This document shows, one piece after another, positions 1-7,288 of a DNA stretch of 64,000 bases. The notes beneath the pieces are model-generated. The model saw only the letters and a list, made by a program, of their open reading frames with translations. It searched no databases and had not been told where the DNA came from. A program made the translations under genes and the position numbers. Each line of letters begins with the position of its first letter. Within the stretch, counting starts at the first letter, position 1. Source of the DNA: JACVRW01 sp963728495 (GTDB lineage Bacteria; Actinomycetota; Thermoleophilia; Solirubrobacterales; Thermoleophilaceae); the NCBI GenBank assembly GCA_963728495.1, contig CAVSKI010000010.1, positions 62,001-126,000 on the forward strand, given 5' to 3'.

Positions 1-49
1 CCTCGAAGAGCTCGGCCTCGGCGCTGGCTCGGGTTCATCCGCGGCATGA
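1..49 (+). CDS. C-terminal end of an upstream gene (partial)
   Basis: The frame beginning at base 2 reads LEELGLGAGSGSSAA and then stops with TGA at 47-49. That stop overlaps the ATG of the epimerase gene at 46-48 as ATGA, the coupling signal used repeatedly in this window, so an upstream gene of the same operon probably ends here. Only 15 residues are visible and no function can be assigned. Confidence 0.45.
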   Translation, partial: LEELGLGAGSGSSAA

Positions 50-1014
50 TCGTCACCGTTACCGGCGGCGCCGGCTACGTTGGTGCGCTGCTCACGCGCG
101 AATTGCTCGAGGCGGGCGACGACGTCTGCATGCTCGACTCGCTGCTCCACCACCAGGACGAGGTCGGGGCGCAGCTGGAGCGAGACGGCGCCCGCCTGGT
201 CCGTGGCGACGTGCGCGACGAGGCGGCCCGCGCGGACGCGCTCGACGGCGCCGACGCGCTCGTGCACCTCGCGGGGATCGTGGGTGACCCCGCATGCGCA
301 CGCGACCCCGTGCGCTCGCAGGCGGTCAACGTGGAGGCCACGCGCGCGATCGTGGGCGACGCCCGACGGGCCGGGGTTGGGCGGGTCGTGTTCGCGTCGA
401 CCTGCTCCAACTACGGGCGAATGGGCGATCCGACGGTGCCGATCGACGAGCGCGGCGAGCTGCGACCGGTATCCCTGTATGCCGAGCAGAAGGTCGCGGC
501 CGAGCAGATCCTGCTGGACCTGGATCAGTCCGATCTGAGTGCGACCTGCCTGCGCTTCGCGACCGTCTACGGAGCGGCGCCGCGCATGCGCTTCGACCTG
601 ACGGTGAACGAGTTCACGCGCGATCTCTGGGCAGGGCGGCCGCTGGAAGTCTTCGGCGAGCAGTTCTGGCGGCCGTACGTGCACGCCGGTGACGCCGGCC
701 GTGCGGTGGCGCTCGTACTGCGCGCCGCTCCCGTCGACGTCGCGGGAGAGGTATTCAACATCGGCAACTCCGACGAGAACTACCGCAAGCTCGACCTCGT
801 GCGGCTGATAACAGACCATCTCGGCCGCGGGGAGGTGCGCTTCGTCCGGCGTGACGAGGACCCGCGCGACTACAAGGTCTCTTTCGAGAAGGCACGCCGC
901 GTGCTCGCATTCGAGCCGCGCATGCGCGTGCCAGACGGTATCGCCGAGGTGGTGGACTCCCTGGAGCGCGGGGCTTTCGGCGACCCGTTCGACAGGCGCT
1001 ACTCGAACATCTAA
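46..1014 (+). CDS. NAD-dependent epimerase/dehydratase (extended SDR)
   Basis: This 322-residue protein belongs to the extended short-chain dehydrogenase family acting on nucleotide sugars. The N-terminus carries the NAD-binding glycine motif TGGAGYVG. The catalytic Ser lies in the FASTCSNYG segment, and the Tyr-Lys pair is in LYAEQKVAAEQ (YxxxK). A C-terminal substrate part follows (VFNIGNSDENYRKLDLV). Length and motif order match UDP-sugar or dTDP-sugar epimerases and dehydratases; the exact sugar cannot be read. The start is the ATG overlapping the TGA of the preceding frame. An SCP2-like gene follows 11 bases downstream. A role in surface polysaccharide precursors is likely, since an exopolysaccharide locus begins about 5 kb away, but this is inference. 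Confidence 0.85.
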   Translation: MIVTVTGGAGYVGALLTRELLEAGDDVCMLDSLLHHQDEVGAQLERDGARLVRGDVRDEAARADALDGADALVHLAGIVGDPACARDPVRSQAVNVEATRAIVGDARRAGVGRVVFASTCSNYGRMGDPTVPIDERGELRPVSLYAEQKVAAEQILLDLDQSDLSATCLRFATVYGAAPRMRFDLTVNEFTRDLWAGRPLEVFGEQFWRPYVHAGDAGRAVALVLRAAPVDVAGEVFNIGNSDENYRKLDLVRLITDHLGRGEVRFVRRDEDPRDYKVSFEKARRVLAFEPRMRVPDGIAEVVDSLERGAFGDPFDRRYSNI

Positions 1015-1025
1015 CCTGCCCCTCG

Positions 1026-1382
1026 ATGAGCGCAGCCGACACCAAGACGCTCATACGCCAGGCGGTCGAGCGCCTCGGCGACGAGGTACCGGCCTTCAAG
1101 CAGCTCAAGCTGGTGATCCGCCTCGAGCTGCGCGCCCGCGGGGGAGGCGACGTGCCCATCTGGCGCGTCGAGGTTCCCGGCCCGGAGGTGACCCGCGACC
1201 CCGCCGGCGACGCGCGTATCGACGTCTCGGTGGCCCGCTCGCATTTCAACGAGCTGGCCGCGGACGGCCGTTTGACCCACTGGGTGGAGGCCTACGAGCA
1301 CGGCCATGTGCGCGTGACCGGGGACCCGGCGGTGATCAAGCTGCTGGGCAACGTGATCCAGCGCCAGATGACCCGTCGTTAG
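1026..1382 (+). CDS. Small SCP2-like lipid-binding domain protein
   Basis: This 118-residue, soluble protein has no signal peptide and no transmembrane segment. The C-terminal part, HGHVRVTGDPAVIKLLGN, has the look of SCP2/sterol-transfer folds, where a strand is followed by a helix reading G-D-P-x-x-x-x-K-L. The middle holds a charged strand pattern (RIDVSVARSHFNEL). It starts at an ATG 11 bases after the epimerase gene and runs in the same direction, so cotranscription is likely. It converges on the ferredoxin gene, whose stop lies 7 bases beyond. The SCP2 call rests on pattern resemblance only; a function is not known. Confidence 0.6.
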   Translation: MSAADTKTLIRQAVERLGDEVPAFKQLKLVIRLELRARGGGDVPIWRVEVPGPEVTRDPAGDARIDVSVARSHFNELAADGRLTHWVEAYEHGHVRVTGDPAVIKLLGNVIQRQMTRR

Positions 1383-1388
1383 CGGCGC

Positions 1389-1640
1389 TCAGACCCGCTC
1401 GAGCACAGCCTGGTTGTCGTAGAGCTTGACCACGCGCACCGCTCCGGGCGGCGAAGCGTCGAGGCACAGGCCGCACAGAACGCATTCGTCGAGGTTCTCC
1501 TCGACGATCTCGACGCCGCGCTCGCGGGCCGCGAAGATGTCGACCGGGCAGGCCTCCTCCAGCCTGCGGGCCAACTCGGCGTCGCCGCGAGCGTCGTCGC
1601 TCACGTCCACGCGGATGAAGATGCCGTGCTGCGCGCTCAC
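1389..1640 (-). CDS. FixX-like ferredoxin, last gene of malyl-CoA lyase operon
   Basis: This 83-residue protein has four cysteines arranged as in FixX-type ferredoxins: an early Cys-Pro (C31) and a later CxxCxxC (C53, C56, C59 in CVLCGLC). This suggests a single [4Fe-4S] cluster. The usual fourth cysteine after CxxCxxC is absent, as the following residues are LDASPP. The GTG start at 1638-1640 overlaps the stop of the ligase alpha gene (GTGA), so it is translationally coupled. A much longer open frame exists upstream but runs antisense-phase through the alpha gene and is not credible. FixX proteins work with electron-transferring flavoproteins; a link to an acyl-CoA dehydrogenase step is inference. 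Confidence 0.75.
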   Translation of the reverse strand: MSAQHGIFIRVDVSDDARGDAELARRLEEACPVDIFAARERGVEIVEENLDECVLCGLCLDASPPGAVRVVKLYDNQAVLERV

Positions 1641-2596
1641 GCGGGCGACACCGATCCGCGCGCAGCCGGCCGAGCCGGCTGCTTGCGGCTTGCAAGGCGC
1701 TGCTTGACCAGTCCGGGGATCTGAGAGATCTCCTCCGCCACGGTGATCCCCGCCGAGCCCAGCCGCGCGATCTTCTCCGTGGCCGTGTCCTCCTTGCCCT
1801 CCACGATCGTGCCCGCGTGGCCGAAGGTCATGCCCGGCATCTCGTCCATGAAGCGCCCGGCCATGAAGGCCACGATCGGCAGGCGCGAGCGGTGCTCGCT
1901 CACCCACTCGGACAGCTCGGCCTCCATGCGGCCGCCCGGTTCGGTGTAGATCACGATCGCCTCGGTCTGCTCGTCGGCCTCGAACAGCGGCATCAGCTCG
2001 GCGTAGGTCGATCCGATGATCGCGTCGCCGCCGATAGAGACCGCCGTGGACTGGCCGAGTCCGGCCGCGGTGAGCGTGGAGGACATCTCGGTCGTCATCC
2101 CTCCCGAGCGCGAGATCACACCCACCGGGCCCGGCGAGTAGGCCTTGGCGGCGTCCCTGGCCGGCCCGCCTATGCCGCCCATCTTGATCTCTTCGGGAAC
2201 GATGATCCCGAGGCAGTTGGGGCCGATGATGCGCGCCCCCCGCAGCCCGGCCAGCTCGACCATCTGGGCCACGTCGCCGCGCGGAATGCGCTCGGTCACG
2301 ATCACCACGAGCTCGATGCCGTTCTCGATGGCCTCGAACACTGCGTCCTTGGTGAACACGGGCGGGACCGTGACCACAGAGCCCTTGATCGGCTCGCCGT
2401 GGTGCTCCACCGCCTGACGGACCGTGTCGAATACCGGAACTCCGTGCACCTCGCGGCCCTTGCGCCCCGGCGTCACGCCGCCGACCACCTTCGCGCCGGC
2501 CCCATAGTCGAGGCACTCGCGTGTGAGGTTGACTGCCTCGCGGCCGGTGATCCCCTGGACGATGAACGTGGTGTTCCTGTCGATCAGGATGGACAT
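1637..2596 (-). CDS. CoA ligase alpha subunit (succinyl-CoA synthetase / malate thiokinase type)
   Basis: This 319-residue protein is the CoA-binding, phosphohistidine-bearing subunit of an ADP-forming acyl-CoA synthetase. The N-terminal Rossmann part reads VQGITGREAVNLTRE and GGVTPGRKG. The ligase CoA domain includes IGPNCLGIIVPEE, and the active-site histidine lies in FGHAGTIVEGKED. Length fits SucD or MtkB (about 290-320). The ATG start overlaps the beta gene stop (TGATG) and its own stop overlaps the ferredoxin start (GTGA). Because the operon begins with malyl-CoA lyase, malate-CoA ligase (MtkB) is more likely than housekeeping succinyl-CoA synthetase. Sequence alone does not decide the substrate, so no symbol is given. 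Confidence 0.85.
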   Translation of the reverse strand: MSILIDRNTTFIVQGITGREAVNLTRECLDYGAGAKVVGGVTPGRKGREVHGVPVFDTVRQAVEHHGEPIKGSVVTVPPVFTKDAVFEAIENGIELVVIVTERIPRGDVAQMVELAGLRGARIIGPNCLGIIVPEEIKMGGIGGPARDAAKAYSPGPVGVISRSGGMTTEMSSTLTAAGLGQSTAVSIGGDAIIGSTYAELMPLFEADEQTEAIVIYTEPGGRMEAELSEWVSEHRSRLPIVAFMAGRFMDEMPGMTFGHAGTIVEGKEDTATEKIARLGSAGITVAEEISQIPGLVKQRLASRKQPARPAARGSVSPA

Positions 2597-3816
2597 CAGG
2601 CGCCGGTCTCCCCGCCGTCCTGGATCTTCTCCACCGCGCGGCGTGCTGCCTCGTGCATCGAGACCGAGCGGTCGCAGTACTCCACGCCGTGCCTCTCGAG
2701 GATCTTGAAGCCCTCCTCCTCCCAGGCGCCGGGAATGCGAAAGATGGCGATCTTCTCGCCCGGGTCGTGGCCGAGCTCCAGGCAGGCCTTGATCACCCCG
2801 CGCGCGACGATGTCCACGCGGGTGTTGGAGACGATCGACATCATCACGGCGATCTTGTCGACGCCGGGCTTCTCCAGCACCAGCTTGGCCAATCCGGCGG
2901 CCTTGCGCACCGAGGGATTGCCGCCGATCTCGCAGTAGTTCGCCGGCTGGCCCCCGTGGGCGCGCACCGCGTCGAAGAGGGTCAGCGAGCCGCCGCCGGC
3001 TCCGATCACGAGGCCGAGATTGCCGTCGAACTCGGTCACGTTGCCGGCCACTCCGCGGTGGTCCATACCGTCAACCGCCTCGCCGGCGAGCTCGAACGGG
3101 GTGGGCTCGCGCGCCTGGCGGGTCTCCTCGTCGCCTATTCCGAGCTCCTCCAGCAGCCGGCTCTGGCGCGGCCGGCCCTCGTTCTCCATGTCCATGTGTG
3201 CGTCGAGGGCCACGAAGGAGCCGTCCTGGAGCTCGCCCAGCGGGTTGATCTCGGCCAGGGTCATGTCGCGCTCGAGAAAGAGCTGCGCGAGCCGGCTCAC
3301 GATCGGCGTGATGCGGGTGAGCGCCCGGCCCGTTACGCCGGTGGAGGCGATCACCTCCTTGGCCATGAAGTCGCTGAAGGGCTGGAGCGTCGAGAAGTGG
3401 CGCCGGCCCACCTTCTCGGGCTGCTCCTCGGCCACCTGCTCGATGTCGATGCCGCCCACCGGGGAGAAGATCATCACCGGGCGCTTTCGCAGGCCGTCCC
3501 ACACCACTCCGGCGTAGTACTCCTGCTTGACGTCGGCCCGGGGATCCACGAGCACGCCGCGTGGCATGTGGCCGCCGATCTCGAGCCCCAGGATGTCGTC
3601 GGCGTAGGCGGCCGCCTCGTCGGGGGTGTCTGCGAACTTGACTCCGCCCGCCTTCATGCGCCCCCCGGTGAGCACCTGGGACTTGATCACGGTCGGCCCG
3701 CCGATGCGCTGCGCGATCTCCCGTGCCTCGGCGGCGCTGTGGGCCACGCCGAAATCGGTCACGGGGATGCCTGCCCGCCTGACCACCTCGCGGGCCTCGA
3801 ACTCGAAGAGCCTCAC
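2596..3816 (-). CDS. CoA ligase beta subunit, ATP-grasp (succinyl-CoA synthetase / malate thiokinase type)
   Basis: This 406-residue ATP-grasp subunit begins MRLFEFEAREVVRRAGIPV, as SucC and MtkA do. The nucleotide-binding lysine region is TVIKSQVLTGGRMKAGG. Metal-binding and ATP-grasp residues sit in AEINPLGELQDGSFVALDAH, and the C-terminal ligase domain begins near LVIGAGGGSLTLFDAVRAHGG. It should bind nucleotide and the carboxylate and pair with the alpha subunit. The GTG start (3814-3816) overlaps the malyl-CoA lyase stop (GTGA) and its stop overlaps the alpha start. That coupling implies equal production with the lyase. Malate, succinate or itaconate are all possible substrates; malate is favoured by context. 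Confidence 0.85.
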   Translation of the reverse strand: MRLFEFEAREVVRRAGIPVTDFGVAHSAAEAREIAQRIGGPTVIKSQVLTGGRMKAGGVKFADTPDEAAAYADDILGLEIGGHMPRGVLVDPRADVKQEYYAGVVWDGLRKRPVMIFSPVGGIDIEQVAEEQPEKVGRRHFSTLQPFSDFMAKEVIASTGVTGRALTRITPIVSRLAQLFLERDMTLAEINPLGELQDGSFVALDAHMDMENEGRPRQSRLLEELGIGDEETRQAREPTPFELAGEAVDGMDHRGVAGNVTEFDGNLGLVIGAGGGSLTLFDAVRAHGGQPANYCEIGGNPSVRKAAGLAKLVLEKPGVDKIAVMMSIVSNTRVDIVARGVIKACLELGHDPGEKIAIFRIPGAWEEEGFKILERHGVEYCDRSVSMHEAARRAVEKIQDGGETGA

Positions 3817-4862
3817 GAGGAGTAGGCCTCGGCCAGCTCGGGATCGCGCTTGGCCAGCTCCTCAGCCAGGTCGACCATGACCTTGCACTGCTTCCAGGTG
3901 GCGTCGTCCTGCATCTTGCCGTCGATCATGTGGACGCCGCGGCCATCGGGGATCGCCTCGATGACCTTGCGCGCGAAGGCCACCTCGTCCGGATCGGGGG
4001 AGAAGACCTTCTTGGCGATCTCGATCTGCACCGGATGCAGCGACCACGCGCCCACGCAGCCGAGCAGGAAGGCGGCCCGGAACTGCGCCTCGCAGCCCGC
4101 GGTGTCCCTGATGTCGCCGTAGGGCCCGTAGAACGGGAGGATGCCTGCGCCCGCACACGCGTCGACCATGCGCGCGATCGAGTAGTGCCAGGGGTCCTGC
4201 TGGGCGCTGGCCCGAGCGGCGTCGGGGTTGTCGGGATCCGGATCCTCGATCACCCGATAGCCCGGGTGGCCGCCGCCCACGCGCGTGGTCTTCATCCTCC
4301 GCGAGGCGGCCAGGTCGGCGGGGCCGAAGCTCATGCCCTGCATCCGCGGGCTGGCGGTGGCGATCTCCTCCAGGTTGACCACGCCCTGGGCCGTCTCGAG
4401 GATCGCATGCACCAGCAGCGGTCGCCCGAGCCCGGCCTTGGCCTCCAGCTGAGCTAGCAGGCGGTCGACGTAATGGATGTCCCAGGCACCCTCGACCTTG
4501 GGCACCATGATCACCTCCAGCTTGTCCCCGATCTCGCCGACCAGCTGAGTCAAATCGTCGAGCACCCACGGGCTCTCGAGGCTGTTCACACGCGTCCAGA
4601 GCGAGGTTGCGCCGAGATCGGCCTCCCGGGCTACCCGGATCAGGCCGGCGCGCGCTTTTTCTTTGCGGTCGACGGGAACGGCATCCTCGAGATTTCCCAG
4701 CAGGATGTCGGTCGTGCGGGCGATCTCGGGCGCCTTGGCCGCCATTTTCTCGTTGGAGAAGTCGAGGAAGTGGATCATCCGCGACGGCTTGAAGGGGATC
4801 TCGTGGAGCGGCGCGGGGGCCTCCACTGCGAGCGGCTTGAAGAAGTCGCGGGGGTTTCTCAT
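3813..4862 (-). CDS. mcl: L-malyl-CoA/beta-methylmalyl-CoA lyase
   Basis: This 349-residue HpcH/HpaI aldolase-family protein resembles the longer Chloroflexus-type malyl-CoA lyase in length and across its whole sequence as I remember it. Shared segments include RPSRMIHF-like N-terminal residues (here KPSRMIHFLDF), CoA and Mg-binding stretches GNLEDAVPVDRKEKAR and LETAQGVVNLEEIA, FGPADLAASRRMKTTRVGGG, and the C-terminal VHMIDGKMQDDATWKQ. The enzyme reversibly condenses glyoxylate with acetyl-CoA or propionyl-CoA. It is the first gene of a four-gene coupled operon with the ATP-grasp CoA ligase. The divergent MaoC gene begins 114 bases away. With ccr and ethylmalonyl-CoA mutase elsewhere in the window it fits the ethylmalonyl-CoA pathway. 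Confidence 0.9.
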   Translation of the reverse strand: MRNPRDFFKPLAVEAPAPLHEIPFKPSRMIHFLDFSNEKMAAKAPEIARTTDILLGNLEDAVPVDRKEKARAGLIRVAREADLGATSLWTRVNSLESPWVLDDLTQLVGEIGDKLEVIMVPKVEGAWDIHYVDRLLAQLEAKAGLGRPLLVHAILETAQGVVNLEEIATASPRMQGMSFGPADLAASRRMKTTRVGGGHPGYRVIEDPDPDNPDAARASAQQDPWHYSIARMVDACAGAGILPFYGPYGDIRDTAGCEAQFRAAFLLGCVGAWSLHPVQIEIAKKVFSPDPDEVAFARKVIEAIPDGRGVHMIDGKMQDDATWKQCKVMVDLAEELAKRDPELAEAYSS

Positions 4863-4976
4863 GAACGCGCGAGATTACCCCGTGCGGGCATCCTGCCCGC
4901 ACCTCTGATGGCACAGGCGCCCTCCGGGCACCGTGAACCGGGCTTCGCCCCTCCTGTGGCTAGAGTTGCGCCGCTC

Positions 4977-5498
4977 ATGAGCGAGACCGACACGCAGGGA
5001 ATCGAGACCGGCCAAGCGGCCCGCGAGGCTTCCGGCGCGCGCCGGTACGGGCGCTACCTGGAGGAGTTCGAGGTGGGCGCCGTGTACAAGCACTGGCCGG
5101 CCAAGACCGTGACCGAGGCCGACAACCACATGTTCTGCCTGCTCACCATGAACCACCACCCACTGCACATCAACGACGTCTACGCGGCCGAGTCCCAACA
5201 GGGGCGCAACGTCGTGGTGGGCCCGCTCGTCTACTCGCTGGCCCTGGGCATGTCGGTGGGCGACGTGTCGGGCAAGGCGATCGCCAATCTCGCGACCGAG
5301 GAGCTCTCACACCCCGCTCCGGTGTTTCATGGCGACACCCTCTTCTGCGAATCCGAGGTGCTCGACGTGCGCCCCTCGCAGTCCAAGCCCGACCGTGGAG
5401 TGGTCAGGGTCCACACTCGCGTGTTCAAGCAGGACGGCACGCTGGTGGCCGAGTTCAAGCGGGCGGTGCTGGTTCCGCGGCGCGAACCCGCTCCTTAG
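4977..5498 (+). CDS. MaoC-family hydratase (candidate mesaconyl-CoA hydratase)
   Basis: This 173-residue single hot-dog-fold protein matches MaoC dehydratases. The catalytic region reads VTEADNHMFCLLTMNHHPLH, with the Asp and His typical of R-specific enoyl-CoA hydratases, followed by VVGPLVYSLALGMSVG. A C-terminal strand RGVVRVHTRVFKQDG completes the fold. It is divergent from the malyl-CoA lyase operon, a typical neighbour of mesaconyl-CoA hydratases, which interconvert mesaconyl-CoA and beta-methylmalyl-CoA. The characterised alphaproteobacterial enzyme is about twice as long with two hot-dog domains, so the short form is an inference from context. The ATG at 4977 is preferred over an upstream extension lacking coding character. 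Its TAG overlaps the convergent CAP gene stop. Confidence 0.75.
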   Translation: MSETDTQGIETGQAAREASGARRYGRYLEEFEVGAVYKHWPAKTVTEADNHMFCLLTMNHHPLHINDVYAAESQQGRNVVVGPLVYSLALGMSVGDVSGKAIANLATEELSHPAPVFHGDTLFCESEVLDVRPSQSKPDRGVVRVHTRVFKQDGTLVAEFKRAVLVPRREPAP

Positions 5499-5947
5499 TG
5501 AGCGCCCACGTGCAGCACCCAGATCGTTGACGACCGGCCGTTGAAGGTTCCGCGGGCGATACCCGCCCCGGCGTGCGTAAAGGCCGGGCTGAGCACAACG
5601 GCGCGGTGGGCTGGCGAGGCGAGCCACGCGCGCACCGTCGCGGCGTAGCGCGGGCGCCCTCCGCTGTGCAGGCGAAGGGCCTCGCCCAGCGTGCGGAAGC
5701 CGCCGCCGGCCGAGATGCTGCCGACGTGTCCGAACACGTTGGAGCCCATGAGCCAAGCCGCGAAACCCGACGAAGAGCGCATGAGGTGCGGCGAGGGGGC
5801 GAGTTGCCTGAGGCCGTGAGCCTGGCGGGTGTAGTTGACGGCGCGGACGAGTGAGTCCTGTGTGGCGGAAGCCGCCTGGGAGGAGGCGACGGGCCCGGCG
5901 ATCAGACAGACGAGCGCGATACAGCCGGCACGGCGGAGTGTCTTCAA
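5495..5947 (-). CDS. Secreted CAP (SCP/YkwD) domain protein under c-di-AMP riboswitch
   Basis: This 150-residue protein starts with a signal peptide (MKTLRRAGCIALVCLIAGPV, cleavage near ASSQA). A CAP domain follows: VNYTRQAHGLRQLAPSPHL, a glycine-rich FGHVGS segment and the YAATVRAWLASPAHRAVVL helix that is diagnostic for YkwD-like proteins. CAP proteins act outside the cell, often at the wall. The start is TTG at 5945-5947 with a purine-rich GAGAG six bases upstream. The leader immediately upstream carries a ydaO-type aptamer, so expression is expected to respond to c-di-AMP. The stop overlaps the convergent MaoC stop by four bases. Confidence 0.85.
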   Translation of the reverse strand: MKTLRRAGCIALVCLIAGPVASSQAASATQDSLVRAVNYTRQAHGLRQLAPSPHLMRSSSGFAAWLMGSNVFGHVGSISAGGGFRTLGEALRLHSGGRPRYAATVRAWLASPAHRAVVLSPAFTHAGAGIARGTFNGRSSTIWVLHVGAH

Positions 5948-5963
5948 GACGATCTCTCTTTCT

Positions 5964-6096
5964 CTGCGCCTGCGGGGTTAGCTGTCGGGCTCGCGCAAGA
6001 AAGATTGCGCGTCAGGTTCGACGCCCTGATTTGCCCCAGTTCAGATTGGGTCCCCCGCTCGCCCCGGATTGGCTCCGCGGCGATTCGGCGTTGGCG
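5964..6096 (-). promoter_or_regulatory. c-di-AMP riboswitch (ydaO/yuaA type)
   Basis: Read on the minus strand, the leader contains the conserved ydaO blocks in order: GCCGAAUCGCCGCGGAGCC, GCGGGGGACCCAAUCU, CUGGGGCAAAUC, a GCGCAA/UUGCGC hairpin (rc of about 5993-6010), then GCCCGACAGCUAACC and CCGCAGGCG. These match the actinobacterial form of the c-di-AMP aptamer. It ends about 17 bases before the TTG of the CAP-domain gene. No obvious terminator separates aptamer and start, so regulation could be at translation or through the purine-rich RBS. In actinobacteria this riboswitch is known upstream of cell-wall hydrolase genes. The promoter was not located and may lie inside the end of the preceding glycosyltransferase gene. 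Confidence 0.87.
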
Positions 6097-6105
6097 GCGA
6101 GCAAA

Positions 6106-7236
6106 CTAGCAGGGAAAACGTCTGGCCAGCAAGTCTCGGTAGAGATTCGCCGTGCCCGACACCATGCGCTCGATCGTGAAGCGCTCGGCGTGGCGCTCGC
6201 GCGAGGTCGTGCTCATTCGCTTCCGAAGATCGGGGTCGCCCAGCAGCTCGCATATCGCGTCGGCCAACCTCCCTGGATCACGAGCCGGTACGAGCCGGCC
6301 GGTGCCGGCGTCCACCGCTTCCCCGGTGCCGCCGACGTCCGTGGCCACCTGGGGCACCCCGCAGGCCTGGGCCTCGAGCACTCCGATCGGAAACGCCTCC
6401 CAGGCGGAGGGCAGAACGTACAGGTCCATTGCCGCCAGGTAGCGGGCGGCGGGCCCCCGAAAGCCCAGAAAGGCAAAGCGCGGCTCGGAGTCGAGGCCCA
6501 GCCGCGTTGCGCGCTGCAAGAGCTGTTCTCGCAGCGGACCGTCTCCGACGATCGCCACACGAGCGTCCGGAAACTCGCTGAGGACACGCGGTACGGCGTC
6601 GATCAGCACGTCCACGCTCTTCTGGTCGCGCAGAACGGTGAGCGCAGCCGCCACCGGCCCACCCTGGGCCAGGGCGAGCAGTTCGGCGTCCGGCTCGACC
6701 TCCGGGCAGGGAGGGCACCCGTTGTGGACCACGCGCAGCCGCTCCAGCGAGGCCACGCGCTGCTCGATGGCCACACGCCGCTCGAAGTCGCAGACGCACA
6801 CGGTGGCCGCGGTGAGCGGCGCGAGCGCCGTCTCAACGCCCAGCGCGAAGCGCCGGCGAGCCTCGGAGAAGTCGCCGACGAAGGGAAACGAGTGCGGCGA
6901 GTAGACAACCGGAGTGCGGGTCAGGCGACCCGCGATCCGCCCGACCACGCCGGCCTTGGCGGAGTGGCAGTGCGCCAGCTCCGGGCGACGGGCTCGAAGC
7001 AGCCCGATGAGACGCCGGAGCGCCCGGCTGTCGCGACCCGGCGACCCGTAGCCGCGCTCGAAGGGTATGCGGGAGAAGGGGAGGCCGGCCGCTTCCAGCG
7101 CCGGGTAGACGATGGACTCCTCGGGGCCGGCCAGCTCAACCTCGAAGCCGTACCTACCGAGATTGAGGGCAAGTTGCTTCACCTGCTCGGCCACACCGCC
7201 GTCAGGAGGTTCGAAAACCAGGAGAACACGTGTCAA
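6106..7236 (-). CDS. GT4 family glycosyltransferase
   Basis: This 376-residue GT-B fold transferase begins with FEPPDGGVAEQVKQLA, the donor-side glycine loop of family 4 enzymes. The N-domain shows LAHCHSAKAGVVGRIA and VVYSPHSFPFVG. The C-domain has ALTVLRDQKSVDVLI, VAIVGDGPLREQL and the nucleotide-sugar E-x7-E motif in EAFPIGVLEAQACGVP. The last helix reads GTANLYRDLLARR. It starts at TTG (7234-7236). It is closely similar in layout to the second GT4 gene at 8.8-9.9 kb, and a flippase lies between them divergently, so it likely assembles a repeat unit of the exopolysaccharide. The acceptor is unknown. Confidence 0.88.
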   Translation of the reverse strand: MTRVLLVFEPPDGGVAEQVKQLALNLGRYGFEVELAGPEESIVYPALEAAGLPFSRIPFERGYGSPGRDSRALRRLIGLLRARRPELAHCHSAKAGVVGRIAGRLTRTPVVYSPHSFPFVGDFSEARRRFALGVETALAPLTAATVCVCDFERRVAIEQRVASLERLRVVHNGCPPCPEVEPDAELLALAQGGPVAAALTVLRDQKSVDVLIDAVPRVLSEFPDARVAIVGDGPLREQLLQRATRLGLDSEPRFAFLGFRGPAARYLAAMDLYVLPSAWEAFPIGVLEAQACGVPQVATDVGGTGEAVDAGTGRLVPARDPGRLADAICELLGDPDLRKRMSTTSRERHAERFTIERMVSGTANLYRDLLARRFPC

Positions 7237-7288
7237 GGCAGCGCCATGCTAGGCCCATGATCGGCTTGTCCACCGAGCGCCTCGTCGG

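Noticed and set aside
1389..2516. 375-residue frame covering the ferredoxin and much of the ligase alpha gene
   Set aside because: Its upstream part is an arginine-rich shadow of the alpha gene; only the last 83 residues are coding.
1637..5498. Itaconate or leucine breakdown cluster (itaconyl-CoA hydratase, citramalyl-CoA lyase, CoA ligase)
   Set aside because: Same enzyme families, but the lyase resembles Chloroflexus-type malyl-CoA lyase over its full length and ccr/ecm are present. Kept only as an alternative for the ligase substrate.
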